DNA of 46,435 nucleotides from Salpingoeca rosetta (GCF_000188695.1 NW_004754908.1:109907-156341), one strand, 5' to 3'. Positions 1 through 19,816 are shown, numbered from the stretch's first letter. A program made the numbers and translations. The notes: generated by a model not told the origin, from the letters alone.

Positions 1-2565
1 GCGTAGTACCATGTATGCACGTGTGTGTGAACGTGTGTGAGCGAAGCAGCTGAGCGCTGCATGTGGGTGCTCAAGTCGCAATGCGTTCGTGTGACACTTC
101 ACCTGTGGTGCAGTTGACGGCAACAAGGCCAACGGTTGTGTTCTCCCCTGCTTCGTCCTTAATGTCTTCACACAGGCAGCACAGGTACCCCGTCTGTCAC
201 AATCGCGCGCGTGTGTATGTGTTAGTGCGTGTGTATGCGTGGTGAGGATTCACTGCCAACAACAACAAGAACAACAACAACACACAGTAGACAGCAGGCA
301 GTGCCGTCGTGTGTTGATGCAGACCTCATTGACGTCTGCCGCGTCATCGCCAACGTCAACATCCTCGCCAATCAGCGTGCCCTGATGATGATGATGACGA
401 TGATGATGATGACGACGACGACGATGATGATGATGGAAAGAGTATGTAACACGCAGGCGGTTGGCTACATGGGGGTTATCGTTTGCACATGAGCGCAACG
501 ACTGACCTTTGTGTACATGGCTGCGAGCTTGCGGGTGAAGGGTTTGCTCTTGTTCGCACTGGCTTTCTTCAAGGCAGCTGTCTCCGTCTGTTTCACAACA
601 CCAACCTGTCCCACGGGAAGGATAGAAGGGGAGGGGGAAAGCATGATGGCATCGTCACCAGTGTCCATGAGCAAATGATGTTGACACATGTTGGATGTGT
701 GGGGCGAGAGAGAGAGAGAGAGCGCGCAAGAGAGAGTGTGTGTGCGTGCGTGCGTGCGTGTGTGTGTGTGTGTGTGTATGCGTGTGTGTGTGTGCGCGCG
801 TGCGTGTGTGTGTGTGTGTGAGGGCTTGCAACTGCATATGTGTATATGCACATGGGTGCTTGCATGCGCTCGCTGGCAGACCTTGTATCCGGCATCAACG
901 AGACGGCGCACGTGTACAAACAGGCGGTGCACGGGGATGCTGGCAATCTTGAAGTTGTTGTGTCCTGTTCATGTGCAAACGCGGCATTGCAGCAACACAT
1001 GTGAGGGCGAATGAGGTTTGGCACAGACAGCCAAAACAAGCCAGCACGTGGAGCTATTGCCCACACGACCGACCAGGAAGCAGGCTTCAACACCAGCACA
1101 CAGCGCAGCGCACAACATGACACGACCTGACGCGCAGAAGATGTTGAGGACATCGGCAGCAATCTCCGCATCGCGACCGAAGAACTGATACTGTTGGTAC
1201 GTACACACGCACAAAAAGCCCGTGAGAGCTCATGAGAGCGCGAACACATGCAAGACACACACGGACACACACGGACACACGCCCACACGGACACACACTC
1301 ACACACGCCCACACACACACACACACACACACATACACAGACGGACGGACGGCAAGCAACCGACCTTGTATCCAACCTCCACCAGCAGCACCGAGTTGGG
1401 ATGCTTGCGCTTCACGTCCAAGAACCTGTTGCGTGTGTTGTGCGCGCGGGTGTGTGCGCGGGTGTGCGCGTGTGTGTTGCGGGAGATTTGCGGGGCCGTT
1501 GGATTGGGGTATTGGAACCATCGCACAGCTTGGGATAGGAGAAGAGGTGACCAGGTCATTCCACCCTTACTGTTGTTCGAGCGGCGTGAGCTTGGCGCCT
1601 TTGGGGACCTCAAAGCCAGGCAGGCCTGTGGCGCTTTTGCGCTGCTTGTGTGTGTCTGCCCGCAAGAACGAGTGCACATCCAGCTCTGTCGCAAGAATGC
1701 AAGCCAAAGCATGCGTTCATGCACGTGAGCAAGCGAGCAAGCAAGTGACTTGAGCTTGTGTGGAGTGAGTAGTGCGTAGTAGTGTGGTCGCTGCTGGGGG
1801 TGCGTCGCGGTTGAGCTGGCAAGGTGGTTCAGAATGCTGGTCGCACTTGCGCTTTTCTCGGGGACAGGACTCAGCTCCACTTTGCGCTTTGCGCTTGATG
1901 TGGCAATGTCTGGTTTTGCGCCGGCCACCGCCGGCTTGCTTGGGGTGCTGGCGCGATCTGTCTTGGCTGCAATCGTGACCATGCCACGCACATGCTATGA
2001 GCGCAAAGGAGAGGGAGACACGACAGGGACAGAGGGACAGAGGGACAGAGGGGCAGCGGGACAGAGGGGAGAGAAAGACAGGGGCGTGCGGGCATGTACG
2101 TCGAGGCACAAAGGAGGATGGAGAGGGACAGAGAGGGACAGAGAGGCGCATCAACGATGGACGCACACACCCACACACACATCCACACCCACACACACAT
2201 CCACACACACGCACACACACACACACATCCACACCCACACCCACACACCCACACCCACACCCACCCCCCCCCCCCACACACACCCACACACCTCGCTTTG
2301 TGGAAGGGAGGAAATCGCTCAGTGCATCCACTGCTTTTGTAATCTTTGGGGAGAGAGGAGCGGCAGGCTTGGTGGCCTGGCTTGTCGTGCCGTTGGTCCC
2401 GTCACCATTGCTTGACGCACCGCCAAAGAACTTGGAGGCACCCGTGCTGCTGCCGCTGCTACTGTTTGCACTGGTGGAGCTGGCCTTCTTTGCTTTGGCT
2501 GCCACCGCCTTTTTGCGCGCAAAGAACCGGGAGATGGAGCTCTGCTTCTGCTTGTTGCCACCCAT
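1..2565 (-). CDS. MSH3: DNA mismatch repair protein MSH3, N-terminal part (gene continues past the left edge)
   Basis: MutS homologue that pairs with MSH2 (MutS-beta) to recognise insertion/deletion loops in the nucleus. The ATG at 2563-2565 opens a protein with a PCNA-interacting box (QSSISRFF) about 8 residues in, as in MSH3/MSH6 N-termini, followed by a Ser/Ala/Lys-rich linker. Exon 1 is 2292-2565. Further exons, read right to left, encode a disordered segment (about 1760-1980), KLTPLEQQ (about 1580-1650), [20 protein letters not shown] (about 1366-1425), [17 protein letters not shown] (about 1120-1195), [20 protein letters not shown] (about 880-960), [13 protein letters not shown] with RKLAAMYTK (about 520-620), GTLIGEDV (about 365-390) and a segment near 95-215 ending TTGEV. 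These match the MSH3 mismatch-binding (MutS I) domain and the start of the connector domain in order. The lever, clamp and ATPase domains would lie left of base 1. The introns carry TG/AC, GA and GGGACAGA repeats. MSH6 is unlikely because the match to the MSH3 mismatch-binding segment is close. Confidence 0.95.
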
Positions 2566-2906
2566 CGTTGTTTGTTTGTTGTTGGTTGTTGGTGCAACAG
2601 GTGCTCTCCTCTCACGTCAACATCAATCAAGGTGCACCACGCACTCTTGCTTGCCTGCTGTGTCTCACGTTGTTGTTGGTTGGCGAGCTCGTTGTGATGT
2701 GACTGGCGCCAAAAAACTGCCTACTGCACTTTGTCGTGTTCTCAACCAGTTGAAACGACGACAGCATGAAGTGTGCGGGATGGTGAAAATTTTGTGTGGT
2801 GCGAGCTGGAAAAAGGCGCAGGCACATGCAGTCAGCGAGCGCGTCTGCCGTGCCTTTTTCCTCTTGTGCTACCACCAGCCCATACCCAGCACACACAGAC
2901 CACACG
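2566..2906. promoter_or_regulatory. Divergent intergenic region between MSH3 and RPL36
   Basis: 341 bases separate the two start codons, so this stretch must hold both 5' UTRs and probably both promoters. I see no clear TATA box. The RPL36-proximal part is pyrimidine-rich (TTTTTCCTCTTG near 2858), which could be a ribosomal-protein-gene start region, but that is inference. Confidence 0.4.
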
Positions 2907-4236
2907 ATGTCGAGCTCGGCTGTGAAGTTCTCTCCCCCAGCTCCCCAGGAGCCCCGCGGCGATGTCGCGTACGGCCTCGTCCGTGGCCACAAGGTCACCA
3001 AGATGAAGGCTGGCCAGAAGGCTCACCGCGGGGTAAGTTGATCCACCGGGCCTGTGCTGTGTTGTGTGGTTATGAAGCAGGGATTGCACATGAGGTCGAG
3101 TTGCCTGTCATCATCATCATCAGCATCGCATGCAGCCGATACAAGACCAGACGACACGAGACGAGACGAGATGGTGATTGCGCGGCAAAAGAACGGCAGG
3201 CTGTTTTTGTTTTCGAGTGCATGTGCTGCTTTACGAGTTTGGAGAAACAGCCACAGCCCGCGTGAGATGGAAGACTTGTTGCGGTTGCTACGATGAGGAC
3301 CAGCCATGTGCTTGATTGTCGTTGATGGTGGTGCCGCTTTAGACTTCAGCACAGACGACAGCATGTCGAGGCGAAGATGGTTTCTGGCTGATGCTTGGTT
3401 GAGAGGGACGGAATGTTGTTCGAAGAGGCAACAAGCCGACCCAGTGGGCTGCCGTCACATGTCGCGCACAGAAGGCTGCAGCATCTCACACCGCGTTTTT
3501 CGTCTGTGCCACGTGCCACGCTCGAGTGACCATTCTCTCACTCCACTCCGCTTCCCCTCTCGCTCCTTTCCTGCCTGCCTTTTTGATTTGTCTTGTGCCT
3601 TTTCACAGCCTGCCAAGCGCACAAAGTTTGTGCGTGACGTGATCCGTGAGGTTGCTGGCTTTGCTCCCTACGAGCGCCGCTGCATGGAGCTTCTCCGTAT
3701 TGGTGCTGACAAGCGCGCCCTCAAGTTCTGCAAGAAGAGGGTTCGTTGACATGCTGTGCGTGTATGTATCTATGTATTGCATCTATGTATGTGTGTGTGT
3801 GTGCGTGGAAGCGTTAGAGACTGTGTTGAGTTGTGCCCTTGCCACATGCCCGTGCGCTTGGGTGTGCGAAGGGAGATGTGTGAGTGTGCGTGTGTGCGCT
3901 TGTGTGTGATTGGGATGGTGTGCGCCGTGTGTGTGTGTTCTTTGTGGTGTGGCGCGTGGCGTATGGTGGTGAGCGTCTTCTCTCTTCTCTGTGCACCACG
4001 GCGTTGTGCAGTTCCTCGTTTTACCCCACACCACCCTGCCACACATCGCTCACACCTCGCTCACACCACCACCACCACCATTTGCGTCGCATCCGCGCCA
4101 TACCACCCCCACTGGACACCACCAACACACACAGCTGGGCACTCACAAGCGTGCTAAGAGAAAGCGTGAGGAGATGAGCGCTGTTCTCGTCGCTATGCGC
4201 AAGGCCGCCCAGCGCAAGGAGGCTGCCAAGGAGTAA
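2907..4236 (+). CDS. RPL36: 60S ribosomal protein L36 (eL36), three exons
   Basis: Structural protein of the large ribosomal subunit. Exons are 2907-3032, 3609-3740 and 4135-4236; all joins are phase 0 and give 119 residues. Exon 1 contains [11 protein letters not shown], exon 2 contains [20 protein letters not shown] and [11 protein letters not shown], and exon 3 contains [12 protein letters not shown] and ends [15 protein letters not shown]. These are the eL36 landmarks in the right order. The family is usually about 105 residues; the excess is an N-terminal extension of about 14 residues. Intron 1 (3033-3608) has the only textbook GTAAGT donor among those I checked closely; intron 2 (3741-4134) starts GTTCGT and carries TG runs. 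I looked for intronic snoRNA boxes and found no convincing C/D pair. Confidence 0.98.
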
Positions 4237-4601
4237 CTGCACCCATTCAACACATACCCTCTCCTTTTGTTTTGTCTGGTTGTTCCAGTTGCACACTCTG
4301 TACTACTCCTCGGTTGGTTTGGACATGATACCCCACCATGTCCGCTTCCCCTTTGCTGCTGCTGTCTCGTCTTGTAAAACGCGAAGCAAACTTGCCAGTG
4401 TGCAAATAAGTTAAGATGGAAGAAAGGAGGGGGAGGGAGGAGGGGCGCTCGGTAAGAGGTGGTGTGCGCAAACAGACAACACACGTCGCACAGAGCAAAA
4501 GCAGGATTTTGTGCTGTCGCACCACCAAATTCAACCCACGAGGAACACGCTGCTGCACATGCGCACACACTTCACCACATTTGACAGCCACAAACAGCAG
4601 C

Positions 4602-7600
4602 ATGCCGCGACACAGGCGCAACAACAAAGGGAAGAAGAAGAAGGGAGGTGGCAAGGCCTCGTCACAGCAGCAGCAGCAGCAACAACAGCAACAGCAGAGG
4701 AGAGATCAGGAGCAGCAAAAAGCGGGTCAGAAGAACAACGCCGATGCAGTGAAGAACGCTGTCGCGCCTCTGCTGGTGCAGTTGGCAGATGAGGCCGCTG
4801 CAGCGCGGCACCTCGCCTGTAACAGTCTCGCACACATCACTGCCGATCCCGCAGCACATGCACCACTGCTGGAAATGGGCATTGTGGAGCCGCTTCGAGC
4901 AGCGCTCAACGACTCGGAGAACCTCCCCGTACAGGCAGAAGCCGCCGGCTGCTTCAGGTGTGTGTATGTGTGCGCGCGCGCGTGTGTACGTGTGTGTACA
5001 TTTGCGCATGTGTGTGCGTGTACGCGTGTGTGTATGTGTGTGTACATTTGCGCATGTGTGTGCGTGTACGTGTGTGTGTATGTGTGTGTACATTTACGCA
5101 TGTGTGTGTGCGCGCACATGACCACGCACATAGTCACTGTTCTCTCCGCACCCGACTAACTTGCTTTGCTTCATCAACATGTTCGCGGTGATGCATGACA
5201 GGAATCTCGCCACAAGCAGCGATGACAGCATTCTGGGGCACGTCTTTGACGATGCCACACAACACACCCTCAGCACCGTGTTTGCAAAAGTGAGCCCTCA
5301 CGCACAGCGCGTATGCCCATGTACGTGTGCCTGTCATTATCGCTCTCCACTCACATTCACACTCACACACTCGCACACACACACAATCACACGGTCTGTC
5401 TCTCTCTCTCTCTCTCACACAATCACACGGTCACACACACACGCACGCACACACACACACACGCACGCACACGCACGCTGCGTGCCATTGCTTGTGCTGA
5501 TAGCGTGTGTCGGAGATTGAGCAGACAGTTGCGGAGGCCGACGATGAGCACAAACTTCACTTCTTTGATGTCTTGGAACAGCTCTGCAAAATCTTCAGCC
5601 TCCTGTGGTGCGTGCGTGCTGTGCGCTGTGTCGGTGTGCTTGTCCAACGTTGGCGCCTTTGGATTCTGTTTCTGCGTTGCTCACCCTCACCCCGCTTCGA
5701 CATACGGTATGCAGCGAAACGAATCCCATGATGGTTGAGGCCATCACAGCGGCACCTGACATGCTTGCCAACATGGTGGCGTGCATGCGGCCCAGTCTCC
5801 TTCCACTTCCCCTCTGCATCAACGCAGGTGCGCATTGCTCAGTGACGCGTGCACGTGCAAACCACCGTCACACCACCAACCGCTCGCACCGGACAGGCGT
5901 TTGCACAGCACACTGCCAACTTGCCGGGCTTTGCACCACACTGTCATGCCACACTGTTGCGCCACATACATTTTCCCTTTTCCTACCTGTCCCCTGCAGC
6001 GCTCACGCTTTTCTCGTCATGCAACAGCATCGTCCCTGCTGGTCATCTCCGAGGACAACGCGGCGTTTTCAGAGTGGTTGGTGGGAAACACGCAAGCACA
6101 GCAGCATCTCGTGTCGCTTGTTGCGGCCACCGCCACAGAACCTTTCACTGCAGAGCTGCGCCTATCAGCGGCAGGTGAGGGACCGCTGCGTGTGTATTTT
6201 GTGGATATGCCGGGTGTGCATGTATGTGAGTGTGTGTGCATGTGAGTGTGTATGTGAGTGAGTGTATGTGTGTGTGTGTGTGCGTGTATGATCAAACAGG
6301 TGTGGTTCGGAACTTCAGAGGCGCTCGCTTTTCAAACGACACGAGTGCCCGCTGGAGACATGCCTTGCCTTTGCTGCACACCCAATCCCCTCGTGCCTCA
6401 CTCACCACTCATCGCCGCCGCCGCCGCCACCACCATCACCATCGTCGCCACCCCTGAGCAGGCGTACTTGCTAATGCGCGCGCCACGGACAACGAGGAGA
6501 CGCTTGGCGCTGTTGTTGCGTGTGCCGGCACCGTCTTGGACGAAGACACACGCGCGGCGCTCACCGCCCTCGTTCCCGTTCTGCCGCAGGCTCGACAGGC
6601 CGAACAGAACAACTTTGTCGCAGACGAAAGCGTGAGCGAGCGATTATGTGTGAGTGTGTGTGTGTGTGTGAGTGAGTGGGTGGGTGGTGATGGGTGTTTG
6701 AGAGTAAGTGAATGAGTGAGTGGGTGTAGCAGACAATGCATACGTTGTTGTGTTTTACGTTGTTGTTTGCATGTGAGCGTGTTGGTTCACGCATCACGAT
6801 TGGTATTTGTTGCAGGTTCAACTTGCTGCTGTCAAGAGCAACATCCGCGCACAGCGCCTCGCCTTGGAAATCCTGACCAACATGCTGTGCCTCTCCTCGC
6901 CAGGTCTGCTCAACACAGAGAGAGAGTGTGTGTGTGTGTGACAGAGAGAGAGACAGAGACAGAGACAGAGACAGAGAGAGAGAGAGAGACAGACAGATAG
7001 AGAGAGACAGACAGACAGAGAGAGACAGACAGACAGAGAGAGACAGACAGAGAGAGAGAGACAGAGAGAGACAGAGAGAGACAGACAGACACACACACAC
7101 GCACACACTCAAACACACCGGCACACACATACACACACACGCACGCACGAACCTCTCCTCTCACCCTGTTCTCATTCGTATCAGATGAGGAGTGGACGGT
7201 GATTGACGAGGATGCAGATGACGATGATGCTGCGATGGCGATGATGGAGGAGGAGGAACAACAGCAGCACGGCAGCATGGACGCAGAGGCCGCTGCGCGC
7301 ATGGAGATGCTCTTTGCACACATGGACCAACATGCCATCTTCAGCAAGGTGTGTGGTGGCAAGTGTACATGTGCATGTGCGCTTCTACTTGTGAGCGAGT
7401 CAGCGAGTTTGTGAGTGAGTTTGTGAGCGAGTTTGTGAGCGAGTGCATGCCTATGCGTCAGTATGTGTCGGTGTGAACGCGTTTGCGTATGCGTGTGCGC
7501 CATGCCCGCATGTGCTCTCATTCGCTGGTAATCACGGTGTCCACCGTGACCTCTCCACTGCCATCGCTCGTGCGTCCCAACAGGTGCTGGCGCGGTGCCA

Positions 7601-8589
7601 ACCGCTTGATGCCACCACCCACTCCTGCTTCACCAAGCTCGGCGATTGGGGCCAATTGCAGCTCAACCAGGTGCGGCTGTTGTCTGTGTCGGGGTTGGTG
7701 TTGACTGTGGAGCGCAAGGGATTGGATGTTGGTTGACTGACTGTCTTTGCCATAGAACATGATTCTTTCCGCGCAGCAAACGCATTCACCATACACACAA
7801 ACACACAACGCACAATACACACATGCATTCACACATGCATTCACACCGCCACCACTTGGCTTGCAGTTCCACATGCTGCTGCAAGCTGCAGTGAACATGA
7901 TCAACAACATCACGTCGGCTGGGGAGCGTGGCGTGCGCTGCTTCGGTGATCTCGGCGCCCTCTGGCTTGCGTGTTTCTCCCTCTTCCAACACTCAAACAA
8001 GGACATTGTCCAGGTCGGCACACAAAGACGCGAGAATGTGCATATGTCGTCGTGCATTAGCGCTCATGCACACTTGCGTGTTTGTGCGTGTCTGGTCATT
8101 TGCATGCGTGCCATCGTTACCACATTCGATGCCCTGTGCGACTCTTTAAATTTAAACAATATTGCCCAATTGCCTCGATGCCCCTCGTCGCCTCCTTATC
8201 CTCTCCACGCCTCTACTATCCTCTTCAGAGCGCAACAACGGCGGCGTGGTCTGTGCTGCGAACTGCACTCACCAGTGATGAAATCCGCCAGGGCATGGTG
8301 CGTCTCTGCTGCTGCTGGTCGTTGTATTCGTTGTGGTTTTGTATGCGTGCGTGTGTGCGTGCGTGTGTGCGTGTGTGTGTGTGGATATGTGCATGAGTTA
8401 GTTGCTTCCATTGCAGTTGCGCGCGTGTGTGTGTGTCCGTTGTTTGCACACGCATGCCCCACCTGCCATTTGCAGCTACGCCTGACATGTGTGTACTCTT
8501 TGCGTTGATGCCTTGGTCACTGGCAGCAAATTCCGCGGGAGCACCTTGAAATTGTGTTTCTGGTGAGACGCGTTGCAATCTGCACGCGT

Positions 8590-8671
<82 letters not shown>

Positions 8672-8981
8672 TTCTGCGTCCGTGCACGGTAGCGAGCGAG
8701 TGAGACATGGTTGTTACGAGCCATCAGTCCGTACGATGGGTGCATATCTGACAAGTGTGTATGTGGGTATATTTTTTCGTGTGCGTGTGTGTGCCTGTTA
8801 TGTTCATACATGCATGTGGCACGCATCTCGCAGGTTGCCTCTGACTCGTCGTCGCCAGAGGAGGCGCGCACGGCGTGTGTTGGCGTGCTCGCGTGTGTTT
8901 CGCAGCTGCCGGCAAACAAGCAAGACCTCGTGGACCTGGGCAAGGCAATCGCACACGCCGCAGCCACCGACCCGTCTCCCT

Positions 8982-9049
<68 letters not shown>

Positions 9050-9757
9050 TGCGTGTGTGTGTGTGTGTGTGAATGTGTGTGTGTGTGTGAATGTGTGTGT
9101 GTGTGAATGTGTGCAAGGGTTTCTGTGATCTTTGTTTATGCTTTTATTTTTGTTTTGCGCCACCAACCTCACGCGTGTCTCTGCTGCGTGTATATGCCAG
9201 GGTGCGCATGGAGGCGATCAATGGAGTCTTCGATGCGTTTGCAGAGGCCGACGTCAACCAAGAGGTATGCGCGCCGCACAAGGGGCTGGGATGGACACAT
9301 GATGTGACTTCACACACCCACGCGAGTGGCCGAATACACACACACACACACATACACACACACGCTTGTCATGCACCTCTCACGCGTGTTGGTGTGCTGT
9401 TCCTGCCCCTTTTGTTGGAAGTACATCGCATCTGGCCTGGCGGAGACGGTGCCCAAGCTCTTGGCAAACACGCGCGTTGAGGTGGGTTGCCCAGTCCCAT
9501 GTCGATGTCATTGTGGCATTGCGCTTTAGTGTGTTCTCGTGCTTGCTTGCTCGCTCTTGCTTGCGTGTATGCTTGGCCGCGCAGCCTATGGTGGATGGCA
9601 CCTCCTTCCTCGTGCTGGCATCTCACCGCTTGGTTAATCTCCTCCCGCCCCAAACACATACACCCCTCAGCGTGGCATGCCACCGGACCTCAAGGCGCGC
9701 GTGTCTGAGACGCGCTTGAACCTCAAGCGCTTCATCGAGTACAAAAATGCACAGTAA
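4602..9757 (+). CDS. HEATR3: HEATR3 / symportin-1 (Syo1)-like ribosomal protein import chaperone
   Basis: The family co-imports and protects uL18 (RPL5) and uL5 (RPL11) for 5S RNP assembly. The ATG at 4602 begins a very basic stretch ([15 protein letters not shown]) and a glutamine run (about 4666-4700), then armadillo/HEAT repeats starting near [20 protein letters not shown]. Exon 1 ends at 4957 and joins exon 2 at 5202 to read [12 protein letters not shown], matching the ALRNLS segment of the family. Later exons include [16 protein letters not shown] (about 5550-5605), [17 protein letters not shown] (about 5720-5825), [15 protein letters not shown] (about 6040-6175), [15 protein letters not shown] (about 6816-6903), an acidic exon starting [17 protein letters not shown] (about 7185-7348), [16 protein letters not shown] (7865-8010), [13 protein letters not shown] (about 9205-9265) and a C-terminal [20 protein letters not shown] that matches the conserved HEATR3 tail. 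Stop codon 9755-9757. The acidic exon fits the family's central acidic loop that binds ribosomal protein. Some internal exon borders are uncertain. Confidence 0.92.
4666..4700 (+). repeat. CAG/CAA repeat coding for a polyglutamine tract in HEATR3
   Basis: Mixed CAG and CAA codons encode about eleven consecutive glutamines just after the Lys/Arg-rich N-terminus. The interruptions by CAA should limit length instability. Confidence 0.9.
4975..5110 (+). repeat. Tandem minisatellite in HEATR3 intron 1
   Basis: A unit of about 45 bases built around GTGTACATTTGCGCATGTGT occurs about three times (cores near 4995, 5040 and 5089) with small differences, embedded in TG-rich intron sequence directly after the 5' splice site. 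Confidence 0.8.
6940..7092 (+). repeat. GA/GACA microsatellite in a HEATR3 intron
   Basis: About 150 bases of purine-rich repeat mixing GAGA and CAGACAGA units, followed by an AC-rich run before the exon beginning DEEWTVIDE. Confidence 0.9.
8592..8670 (+). repeat. (TG)n microsatellite in a HEATR3 intron
   Basis: About 39 uninterrupted GT/TG dinucleotides in the intron that follows the short exon encoding [10 protein letters not shown]. Confidence 0.95.
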
Positions 9758-10242
9758 CACACGCACATGCGCACTAGACCTCGCACCATTCCTCTCCACC
9801 TCTGTGTCTCTTCCAGTCTCTCTCTCTCTCTCTGACTCTGGCACATCCCCCCCCCCCTGGTGGCTTGGGTTGTGCTTGATCGTGTATTGGTCAACTGAAG
9901 CTTGAAACTTGCCTCGACGCACAGCCAATGGGAAATCCACGCAGTGTACACGCAGACGCACGTACAGACGCACCGGATACTTGCAGATACACGCAGATAC
10001 AGGGGCGAAAACGGACGGTTACAATGAATCGCGTGGAGAGTGGGGGTGGGGTTAGGAGTTAAGGGACAAGGGGTGAAGGGGGGGTGGAATTGGGGAAAGA
10101 GCGGGCAACTGTCAGGTCACAAATAGGTTAGCAGTACTTCTGTTAGCGATTGAGTGAGTGGAAATAAGATTGCGGGGCGTGGGGGAATACATATGAGGGA
10201 CAGAAAGGGATTTCCATGGTGCTGCCTGTCGTTGACGAGGCG
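9758..10242. other. Convergent intergenic region, HEATR3 and hypothetical gene 3' ends
   Basis: Holds the 3' ends of both flanking genes. A CT-rich stretch (about 9790-9835), a C run (9848-9857) and a G-rich stretch (about 10040-10100) are visible. I see no open frame with coding character and no clear AATAAA signal. Confidence 0.5.
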
Positions 10243-10689
10243 TCATCGGTAGTTTGGGCTTGGGGTGCGTCCGGCAACGCCGCTTGGGTCATAGTGTTGG
10301 CTGGCGTTGATAGACTTCTCCTTTTTCTTCTTCCTCTTCCCATCGTCTTGGAGGTTGGGCACCACGCGGGAGAGTTTCTCGGCGCACGAGCGCACGAGGG
10401 CCCGGCGCTGGCGCTCGGCAGGCGTCGCGCGGCTGGGAACCGGGCGCATGCTCAGCTGCTGAAGGAGGTTTGCGTCAGCGCACACGCACCGGCGGTTAAC
10501 CTTCAGGCACATCATGCACACGGGTTTGCCGCGAAACAGCCTGCGCAAGTCCTTCTCGCGCGTGCTCCTGTCCTTGAGCATCTCCTCTGCGGCGATGACG
10601 GCATCCGTGAGGTCCAAGTCGTCGCAGTCTGGATCTCGGCCCAGCTCCTTGATGGCCTTCTTCCACGCCTTGCGGTTTGCCTCGTCCAT
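10243..10689 (-). CDS. Hypothetical basic protein with a CxxC...CxC motif
   Basis: From the ATG at 10687-10689 the frame encodes 148 residues beginning MDEANRKAWKKAIKELGRD, with an acidic middle (CDDLDLTDAVIAAEEMLKD), then a possible metal-binding motif PVCMMCLKVNRRCVCA, and a Lys-rich segment (KRKKKKEK) that could be a nuclear localisation signal. It ends TPSPNYR. I do not recognise the family. The frame stays open upstream to a TGA at 10753-10755 and that stretch (LLLQRHPKDLKNANS) looks coding, so a spliced 5' exon is possible; I could not identify it. The charged composition and the motif argue for a real gene. Confidence 0.55.
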   Translation of the reverse strand: MDEANRKAWKKAIKELGRDPDCDDLDLTDAVIAAEEMLKDRSTREKDLRRLFRGKPVCMMCLKVNRRCVCADANLLQQLSMRPVPSRATPAERQRRALVRSCAEKLSRVVPNLQDDGKRKKKKEKSINASQHYDPSGVAGRTPSPNYR

Positions 10690-11657
10690 GCTGTTGGCGT
10701 TCTTTAAGTCCTTGGGATGGCGTTGCAGCAGCAAGGAGAGGAAGCGTAAGAGTCAATTCAAGCAAGGCACGTCTGAACGTGGATGACACCAGGTTTGTTC
10801 ACGCGTTGCGTTCGTTTGTGGGCACTCATGTGTGATATGCCAGCCTGTCATGTGTGGTTTGCTTTGCTGGCCGAGGTGTGACTTACAAGTGGACAGTCGT
10901 TGTGGGTGGTGGTCACTGGTCAATCAATGTTCACTGTTCACTGGTCGCTGTTCGCTGGTCACTGGTCACTGTTCACTGGTCACTGTTCACTGAGACTGTT
11001 CACTAAAACTGTTCACTGTTCACTGGCTGTGGTAGGGGCTGTTGAGGTACCGGGAGAAGGAGGAGAGGTGGGGGAAGACAACAGGGAAATGGCCCACTTT
11101 CACGCGCAAGTGGAGCTTGCTGTCAGTTACGTGCGCGCTTGCGTGCGCGTGTCTTCCTTCATGTTGCAGCTTGCCTCTGTTCTGGGTAGGCCACGTGAGC
11201 AAGCGCACGCAGTGAACAAGGGGCAAATGATAAAAAATGTGGGGTCGTGGCACGCACGTGAGCAGATGTGGACGCGTGTGTGTTTCACTGTGAACAATAA
11301 CGTTCTCCGCCCCAAGCAAAAAGGCAAGGCCGGTTGGAGCACGTGGTCGTGTCAAATCATCATCGCCACACCCCACTCTCACATGCAGTGTCGCGGCTGC
11401 CACGTTCGCATGCGGCTGCTGTCCTGCGCGCGGTTTTGTTCTTCGTGTGCTTGCTCAAGATCCAGTGGTTCAAACAGTTGGCGGAGGAAGATTTGCCATG
11501 GCAATGTCAAGTTTGCCTTTAAAGTGAAATTGCGCAATGGGCGACACAAAGTCAAAATCGCCTTTTACACCAAGCGAAGAACAAGGAAGAGCAACACACG
11601 CCAAGAAGTTGTTGCGTGAGGACCACAACTATCATCACCACACCACCACCACCCGAT
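10690..11657. other. Intergenic region upstream of MTHFD1
   Basis: Contains possible upstream sequence of the minus-strand hypothetical gene, a TCACTG-type tandem repeat (listed separately) and the MTHFD1 promoter/5' UTR. An ATG at 11537 opens a frame out of phase with MTHFD1 that runs past the MTHFD1 start codon to 11803 if unspliced. No conserved protein is recognisable here. Confidence 0.5.
10908..11030 (+). repeat. Degenerate tandem repeat of TCACTGGTCACTGTTCACTG units
   Basis: The words TCACTGGT, TCACTGTT and TCGCTGGT alternate about a dozen times over some 120 bases, interrupted by AGACTGTTCACTAAAACTG. It is unlike the TG/AC microsatellites elsewhere in the window. Confidence 0.85.

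Positions 11658-19816
<8,159 letters not shown>

Noticed and set aside
688..952. Long open frames made of Val/Cys or Thr/His repeats across TG/AC runs (also at many other places, e.g. 15164-15877 and 16569-17735)
   Set aside because: They are translations of dinucleotide repeats in introns; any phase of (TG)n or (AC)n lacks stop codons, so the open frame carries no coding evidence.
1997..3265. Plus-strand frame of 422 codons spanning MSH3 exon 1 and the promoter region
   Set aside because: It lies antisense to the clear MSH3 N-terminus and runs through AC repeats and the RPL36 exon in the wrong phase.
3033..3608. Intronic C/D-box snoRNA in RPL36 intron 1
   Set aside because: CGATGAGG near 3292 and CTGATG near 3386 resemble boxes C and D, but neither fits the consensus with terminal pairing, so I do not call it.
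10900..11619. Plus-strand open frame of 239 codons upstream of MTHFD1
   Set aside because: It begins in the TCACTG tandem repeat, shows no recognisable domain and has no in-frame connection to MTHFD1.
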